Shown here in pieces: positions 60,129 through 64,000 of a stretch of 64,000 nt of DNA. Origin of the DNA: an uncultured Corynebacterium sp. (GTDB taxonomy: Bacteria > Actinomycetota > Actinomycetes > Mycobacteriales > Mycobacteriaceae); NCBI RefSeq assembly GCF_946221105.1, contig NZ_CAMICL010000002.1, positions 1 to 64,000 on the forward strand, read 5' to 3'. The position numbers and the translations under genes were made by a program. How positions within the stretch are numbered: the stretch's first letter is position 1; every line of letters begins with the position of its first letter. The notes beneath the pieces were generated by a model. The model did no database searches, was not told where the DNA came from, and saw nothing but the letters and a program-made list of their open reading frames with translations.

Positions 60129-60908
60129 GTGTCTGTCCTTTCGAAGCTGCGATACCCGCTGTACCCGCTGTATGAGGCGCGCTTAAAGCGCGAGCTGCGC
60201 GGCAAAAAGCGCCCGAAGCACATTGCCGTGATGGCCGACGGCAACCGTCGTTGGGCGCGCGAGGCGGGCTTCGAGGACATTTCCCACGGCCACCGCGTCG
60301 GTGGCGCGAAGATCGGCGAGCTCGTGCGCTGGTCTGCGGAGATGGACGTGGATGTGCTCACCATTTACCTGTTGTCCACGGAGAATCTGCAGCGCACCAC
60401 CGAAGAGGTGGAGCTGCTCTTCGACATCATCTCCGGGGTCATCGAGGACCTGGCCACGGAGGATTACACCTGCCGCGTGCGGTTGGTGGGGCATTTGGAT
60501 TTGCTGCCGCAGGACGTCGCTAAGCGTATGCGCGAGGGTGCGGCCGCAACCGACACGAAGCATGGCCTCACCGTGAACATCGCGGTCGGCTACGGCGGGC
60601 GCCAGGAGATCGTGGATGCGGTGCAGTCGCTTATCGACGACAAAGCGCACGCCGGAGTGCCAGCCACGGAAATGGCCGCCGAGATCACGGTGGAGTCCAT
60701 CGCGGAGCACCTGTACACCTCCGGCCAGCCGGACCCGGACCTGGTCATCCGCACCTCCGGCGAGCAACGCCTGTCCGGGTTTTTGCTGTGGCAGGCGGCG
60801 TACTCGGAGATCTGGTTCACCGATATTTACTGGCCGGCGTTCCGCAAGATCGACTTCTTGCGCGCGCTGCGCGACTACTCGCAGCGCTCCCGCCGCTTTG
60901 GCAAGTAG
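60129..60908 (+). CDS. uppS: cis-Prenyltransferase (isoprenyl diphosphate synthase, UppS family)
   Basis: Adds isoprene units in cis to allylic diphosphates, producing the short Z-farnesyl or the long decaprenyl carrier. The 259-aa protein has IAVMADGNRRWAREAGFEDISHGHRVGGAKI near residue 32 with the catalytic Asp, YLLSTENLQRTTEEVELLF near residue 80, and DLVIRTSGEQRLSGFLLWQAAYSEIWFTDIYWPAF near residue 195. It matches the mycobacterial Rv1086 position, an enzyme that makes Z,E-farnesyl diphosphate, so a short product is likely. The GTG lies 7 nt behind TAGAAT. It is convergent with coaA. Confidence 0.9.
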   Translation: MSVLSKLRYPLYPLYEARLKRELRGKKRPKHIAVMADGNRRWAREAGFEDISHGHRVGGAKIGELVRWSAEMDVDVLTIYLLSTENLQRTTEEVELLFDIISGVIEDLATEDYTCRVRLVGHLDLLPQDVAKRMREGAAATDTKHGLTVNIAVGYGGRQEIVDAVQSLIDDKAHAGVPATEMAAEITVESIAEHLYTSGQPDPDLVIRTSGEQRLSGFLLWQAAYSEIWFTDIYWPAFRKIDFLRALRDYSQRSRRFGK

Positions 60909-61832
60909 CTAGATCTTGCGCATGCGCACGCGCTGGACGGTGTGGTCGTAGTCCTTGCGCAGCACCAGCGAGGCGCGCACGCGGGTGGGCAGGATGTTTT
61001 CCACCAGGTTGGGCAGGTTGATGGTCTGCCACAGCTCGCGCGCGGCGTAGGTGGCTTCGGCGTCGTCCATGCCGGCGAAGTCTTCGAAGTGGTTGCCGGG
61101 CTGCTGGAACGAGGTGTCGCGCAGTTTGAGGAAGCGCTCGATGTACCAGCGCTCGATGTCTTCGGTCTTCGCGTCGACGTAGATGGAGAAGTCGAACAGG
61201 TCGGAGACCATCAGCGTAGGGCCGGTCTGCAGCACGTTGAGCCCCTCGAGGATGAGGATGTCGGGCTGGCGGACCTCCACGAACTCGTCGGGGAGGATGT
61301 CGTAGGCCTCGTGCGAGTAGATCGGTGCCTTAACCACCGGCTGGCCGGATTTCACCTCGGTGACAAAACGCATGAGGTTTCTGCGGTTGTAGGACTCCGG
61401 GAAGCCCTTGCGTTTCATGATCCCGCGCTCTTCCAGCACCGCCTTGGGGTGGAGGAAGCCGTCGGTGGTGACCAGGTCCACCCGCGGGTGCGAGTCCCAG
61501 CGCTGCAGCAGCACCTGCAGCACGCGCGCGGTGGTGGACTTGCCCACAGCCACCGAGCCGGCCAGGCCGATGATGAACGGCACGTGCCCCGGGTCGCCGC
61601 CGATGAACGTCTCGGTGGCGTTGGTGAGCTTTTGCCGGGCGCGCACCTGCAGGTGGATCAGGCGCGACAGGGGCAGGTAGATGTCCTCGACCTCCTGCAG
61701 GTCGAGGCTCTCGCCGATGCCGGAGAGCTTTGTCAGCTCTTCCTCGGTGAGCACCTGGGGCATCTTGGCGCGGCGCTTGCGCCAATCCTCGCGGTGGAAG
61801 TCGAGGTACGGCGACGAATCGGCTCGTGACAT
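60909..61832 (-). CDS. coaA: Pantothenate kinase, type I
   Basis: First, regulated step of coenzyme A synthesis. The 307-aa protein has Walker [21 protein letters not shown] near residue 89, [13 protein letters not shown] near residue 117, [23 protein letters not shown] near residue 138 and [26 protein letters not shown] near residue 193, all typical of the bacterial CoaA type. The ATG at 61832 gives the same MSR-SPY opening as the mycobacterial enzyme; another ATG three codons upstream is possible. It is divergent from glyA, as in mycobacteria. Confidence 0.94.
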   Translation of the reverse strand: MSRADSSPYLDFHREDWRKRRAKMPQVLTEEELTKLSGIGESLDLQEVEDIYLPLSRLIHLQVRARQKLTNATETFIGGDPGHVPFIIGLAGSVAVGKSTTARVLQVLLQRWDSHPRVDLVTTDGFLHPKAVLEERGIMKRKGFPESYNRRNLMRFVTEVKSGQPVVKAPIYSHEAYDILPDEFVEVRQPDILILEGLNVLQTGPTLMVSDLFDFSIYVDAKTEDIERWYIERFLKLRDTSFQQPGNHFEDFAGMDDAEATYAARELWQTINLPNLVENILPTRVRASLVLRKDYDHTVQRVRMRKI

Positions 61833-61896
61833 AGCCACCATTGTTGCACTCGCGCAAAAGGGGAATAAATCAGCCTTCCGGGCGTGCCGATTTTCC

Positions 61897-61902
61897 TATA
61901 CT
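61897..61902 (+). promoter_or_regulatory. Probable -10 element of glyA
   Basis: TATACT matches the sigma-A -10 consensus at five of six bases. It leaves a leader of about 35-40 nt before the GTG start, with AAAGGA in the leader. No convincing -35 was seen. Confidence 0.5.
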
Positions 61903-61945
61903 GCGAGGAGCCGTTATCAACGCGAAAAGAAAGGACCCGGTCGAC

Positions 61946-63238
61946 GTGTCTGAAGACCTCCGCTACCAGGATCTGGCCACCTACGATCCAGAGGTGCACG
62001 CCGCAATTGTGGATGAGCTGGCGCGCCAGCGCGACACCTTGGAGATGATCGCCTCCGAGAACTTCGTGCCGCGCTCCGTGCTGCAGGCGCAGGGCTCGGT
62101 GCTGACCAACAAGTACGCCGAGGGCTACCCGGGCCGCCGCTACTACGGCGGCTGCGAGCACGTGGACGTCATCGAGGATCTGGCGCGCGACCGCGCCAAG
62201 GAGGTCTTCGGCGCCAAGTACGCGAATGTGCAGCCGCACTCCGGCGCGCAGGCCAACGCCGCGGTGCTCATGGCGCTGGCTGAGCCGGGCGACACCATCT
62301 TGGGCCTGGATCTGGCGCACGGCGGCCACCTCACCCACGGCATGAAGATCAACTTCTCCGGCCGCCTGTACAACGTCGCGGCGTACCAGGTGGAGGAGGA
62401 CACCCACCAGATCGACATGGCGAAGCTGCGCGAGCAGGCCCGTGAGGTCAAGCCGAAGGTGATCATCGGCGGCTGGTCCGCGTACTCGCGCCAGGAGGAC
62501 TTTGAGGAGTTCCGCTCCATCGCCGACGAGGTCGGCGCCTACCTGTGGGTGGACATGGCCCACTTCGCCGGCCTCGTCGCCGCCGGCCTGCACCCGAATC
62601 CGGTCCCGCATGCGCACGTGGTGTCCTCCACGGTGCACAAGACCCTGGGCGGCCCGCGCTCCGGTTTCATCCTCACCAACGACCTGGAGCTGCACAAGAA
62701 GCTCAACTCCGCGGTCTTCCCGGGCCAGCAGGGCGGCCCGCTGATGCACGTCGTTGCCGCGAAGGCGACCGCGTTCAAGATCGCGGGCACGGACGAGTTC
62801 AAGGATCGTCAGAGCCGCACCCTCGCCGGCGCGAAGGTGCTGGCGGAGCGTCTGCTAAACGACGACGCACGCGAGGCCGGTGTGTCCGTCGTCTCCGGCG
62901 GCACCGAGGTGCACCTCGTGCTGGTGGACCTGCGCAACTCGCCGATGGACGGACAGCAGGCGGAGGACCTGCTGCACTCGGTGGGCATCACCGTCAACCG
63001 CAACGCGGTGCCGTTCGACCCGCGCCCGCCGAAGGTGACCTCGGGCCTGCGCATCGGCACGTCTGCGCTGGCCACCCGCGGCTTCGGCGAGGAGGATTTC
63101 CGCGAGGTCGCCGAGATCATCGCGGAGACCCTGATCAAGGGCGAGGGCGCCGATGTGGCCGCGCTGCGCGGCCGCGTTGAGGCCCTGGCGCGGAAGTACC
63201 CGCTCTACCCGGACCTTGAGGATTGGAAGATGCTCTAG
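61946..63238 (+). CDS. glyA: Serine hydroxymethyltransferase
   Basis: Interconverts serine and glycine and supplies 5,10-methylene-tetrahydrofolate. The 430-aa PLP enzyme has [39 protein letters not shown] near residue 33, [14 protein letters not shown] near residue 98, [40 protein letters not shown] near residue 200 with the PLP Lys232, and [17 protein letters not shown] near residue 372. The GTG start begins the usual N-terminal helix; the in-frame extension upstream contains the promoter. It is convergent with the DUF5997-type gene (4-bp overlap). Confidence 0.96.
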   Translation: MSEDLRYQDLATYDPEVHAAIVDELARQRDTLEMIASENFVPRSVLQAQGSVLTNKYAEGYPGRRYYGGCEHVDVIEDLARDRAKEVFGAKYANVQPHSGAQANAAVLMALAEPGDTILGLDLAHGGHLTHGMKINFSGRLYNVAAYQVEEDTHQIDMAKLREQAREVKPKVIIGGWSAYSRQEDFEEFRSIADEVGAYLWVDMAHFAGLVAAGLHPNPVPHAHVVSSTVHKTLGGPRSGFILTNDLELHKKLNSAVFPGQQGGPLMHVVAAKATAFKIAGTDEFKDRQSRTLAGAKVLAERLLNDDAREAGVSVVSGGTEVHLVLVDLRNSPMDGQQAEDLLHSVGITVNRNAVPFDPRPPKVTSGLRIGTSALATRGFGEEDFREVAEIIAETLIKGEGADVAALRGRVEALARKYPLYPDLEDWKML

Positions 63239-63636
63239 TCCTCTTCGGCTTCTCCGGCGTCGGCGTTTGCGCCGTCGCCGCCGGCGACATCGTGCCCGCG
63301 CTGATCTGCGAGAGTGGCGCGGGCTTTTTGCAGCCACTCGGGCTGGTCGTCAAGCAGCGCGCGGATCTCATCGGTGGTCATGGCCTGGTCCACGCCGGCG
63401 TTTTTCAGCGCGGTCACCGAAATGCCCAGCTTGCGGGCGACCTCGGGGCGCGGGTGCGGGCCGGACAGGCGCAGGTCCTGCAGCCACTGCGGCGGATTGT
63501 CCTGCAGCTCGCGCAGCTCGGCGTGGGTCACCGCGCCGTCCTGGAACTCCTGCGGGGTGGCGGGAAGGTAGATGCCCAGCTTCTTTGCGGCGGTCACCGG
63601 CTTCATGGCGGTGCCGGAGGGGGTCTGATCAGTCAT
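63235..63636 (-). CDS. DUF5997 family protein
   Basis: A 133-aa soluble protein. [67 protein letters not shown] is helical and includes a possible helix-turn-helix-like stretch. The tail is Asp/Ala-rich. It resembles DUF5997, whose genes in actinobacteria often adjoin a LysR effector-domain protein, as here. The ATG is 7 nt behind TACCGT, so leaderless. The role is unknown, but the pairing suggests a two-part regulator. Confidence 0.75.
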   Translation of the reverse strand: MTDQTPSGTAMKPVTAAKKLGIYLPATPQEFQDGAVTHAELRELQDNPPQWLQDLRLSGPHPRPEVARKLGISVTALKNAGVDQAMTTDEIRALLDDQPEWLQKARATLADQRGHDVAGGDGANADAGEAEED

Positions 63637-63643
63637 GGCCAAA

Positions 63644-63653
63644 ACGGTAGCAT
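63644..63653. promoter_or_regulatory. Overlapping divergent -10 boxes
   Basis: The minus-strand hexamer TACCGT (63649-63644) and the plus-strand hexamer TAGCAT (63648-63653) share two base pairs in a 25-bp gap. They lie 7 and 8 nt from the two start codons. Expression of the two genes should be mutually exclusive at the moment of initiation. Confidence 0.6.
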
Positions 63654-63661
63654 TGAGCGCC

Positions 63662-64000
63662 ATGCTCACCATTGCCTTCGCCACCGGCACTGAGCCGGGG
63701 AAGTGGTTCCGCCGATACGAGGAACTCACAAGAAGTCGCCTTGAGACGGTGCCGTCGGATGATCCGTTCGTGCTCGTCGGCAAGCAAGCAACTGCGGCGC
63801 TCGTGCGACTTCCGGACGAGCGCGTCACCGACGAGCACCACGTGGTGCGCCTCTACGAAGAGGCAGCCGGCGTCGCGGTGCCGAAAGATTCCGTCTATGC
63901 GGAGGTCGGGGAGGTCACCCGCGCGGATGTGGCGGAGGAGATCGTGAATTTTGATGGGCCATCGCCTATCGACGACCTCCGGTCCGCCCTCCAAGTCGTC
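63662..64000 (+). CDS. LysR-type effector-domain protein without HTH, 3' end cut by window edge
   Basis: The first 113 residues are visible and open to the last base. MLTIAFATGTEPGKWFRRYEELTRSRLETVPSD resembles the start of the LysR substrate-binding fold, but no N-terminal helix-turn-helix precedes it, because the start codon follows the -10 hexamer TAGCAT directly. DDPFVLVGKQATAALVRLPDERVTDEHHVVRLYEEAAGVAVPKDSVYAEVGEVTRADVAEE fits the fold of the first subdomain. A copy of the 12-mer repeat encodes PIDDL near the end. The divergent DUF5997-type gene is its usual neighbour. Confidence 0.65.
   Translation, partial: MLTIAFATGTEPGKWFRRYEELTRSRLETVPSDDPFVLVGKQATAALVRLPDERVTDEHHVVRLYEEAAGVAVPKDSVYAEVGEVTRADVAEEIVNFDGPSPIDDLRSALQVV

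Larger units (their letters stand above)
9553..63975. repeat. Dispersed 12-mer family GCYTATCGACGM, at least 16 copies
   Basis: Exact copies on the plus strand begin at 9553, 13498, 25499, 27308, 36049, 46013, 51388, 55549, 60629 and 63964. Copies on the minus strand occupy 9709-9720, 10928-10939, 14713-14724, 26943-26954, 44425-44436 and 54629-54640. Near-matches lie at about 6468 and 32415. Positions 3 and 12 vary (C/T and A/C); the core TATCGACG is fixed. Fourteen copies lie in genes and two between genes. In genes, several reading frames and both strands are used, giving LID, PID, SIS, SIG, VDK or LST peptides. I found these by reading, so the count is a minimum. Confidence 0.85.

Noticed and set aside
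1..64000. Insertion sequences, prophage genes, CRISPR arrays or rRNA genes
   Set aside because: None seen. The HNH protein at 20.5-21.5 kb is the only gene with a possible mobile link and lacks flanking repeats.

Overview
The window is a G+C-rich actinobacterial chromosome segment, almost certainly from a Corynebacterium. The evidence is the local gene order rplY-prs-glmU and greA-DUF4307-mca-small membrane protein-prenyltransferase-coaA-glyA, a mycothiol conjugate amidase, a BioQ-type palindrome before bioA, and many start codons that sit exactly one promoter spacing behind a TANNNT -10 hexamer, as expected for leaderless mRNAs. No insertion sequence, prophage, CRISPR array or rRNA was seen. 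The species cannot be named from the sequence alone.

Layout. 1-6.6 kb: end of a 3-methyladenine DNA glycosylase, a HAD phosphatase, a hydroxyisobutyryl-CoA hydrolase-like protein, the long GAPDH (gapB), a lipoprotein, and a two-gene unit whose products look like plant/cyanobacterial SQD1 and SQD2 (sulfolipid synthesis). 6.8-12.7 kb: two large secreted, C-terminally membrane-anchored proteins, a repeat-rich adhesin-like protein and a zinc metalloprotease-like protein broken by a frameshift. 13-23 kb: an mmpL-tetR operon behind a 36-bp palindrome, an AAA ATPase behind a tandem repeat, a candidate 61-aa gene, a dicarboxylate transporter, an HNH protein and a BrkB-type membrane protein. 23-32 kb: bioA-bioD-patatin chain, prfC, flavin reductase, two separate pth genes, a nitronate monooxygenase, a FAH-family protein and rplY. 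32-41 kb: a four-gene operon (thioesterase, amino-acid permease, aromatic/histidinol-phosphate aminotransferase, MHS transporter), then prs and glmU, a MFS protein and a multicopper oxidase. 42-49 kb: a Gly/Ala-rich protein resembling type VII secretion-associated proteins, a DUF3558-like lipoprotein, tRNA-Gln, TetR and mfd. 49-64 kb: CPBP protease, phytase-like esterase, tRNA-Leu(UAA), SDR, DoxX, SGNH esterase, photolyase, luxS, SUFU-domain protein, YccA, greA, DUF4307, mca, prenyltransferase, coaA, glyA, DUF5997-type protein and the start of a LysR effector-domain-like protein.

The most striking signal is not a gene. A 12-mer, GCYTATCGACGM, occurs at least 16 times on both strands, inside genes and between them, forcing codons such as ATA, TTA and CTT that look unusual for this G+C-rich DNA. 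Its density resembles DNA-uptake sequences or highly iterated motifs such as cyanobacterial HIP1, and I know of no such description for corynebacteria.

A second general theme is economy of promoter space. More than twenty genes appear leaderless, and two divergent gene pairs share a gap of 16-25 bp in which the two opposite -10 boxes overlap.
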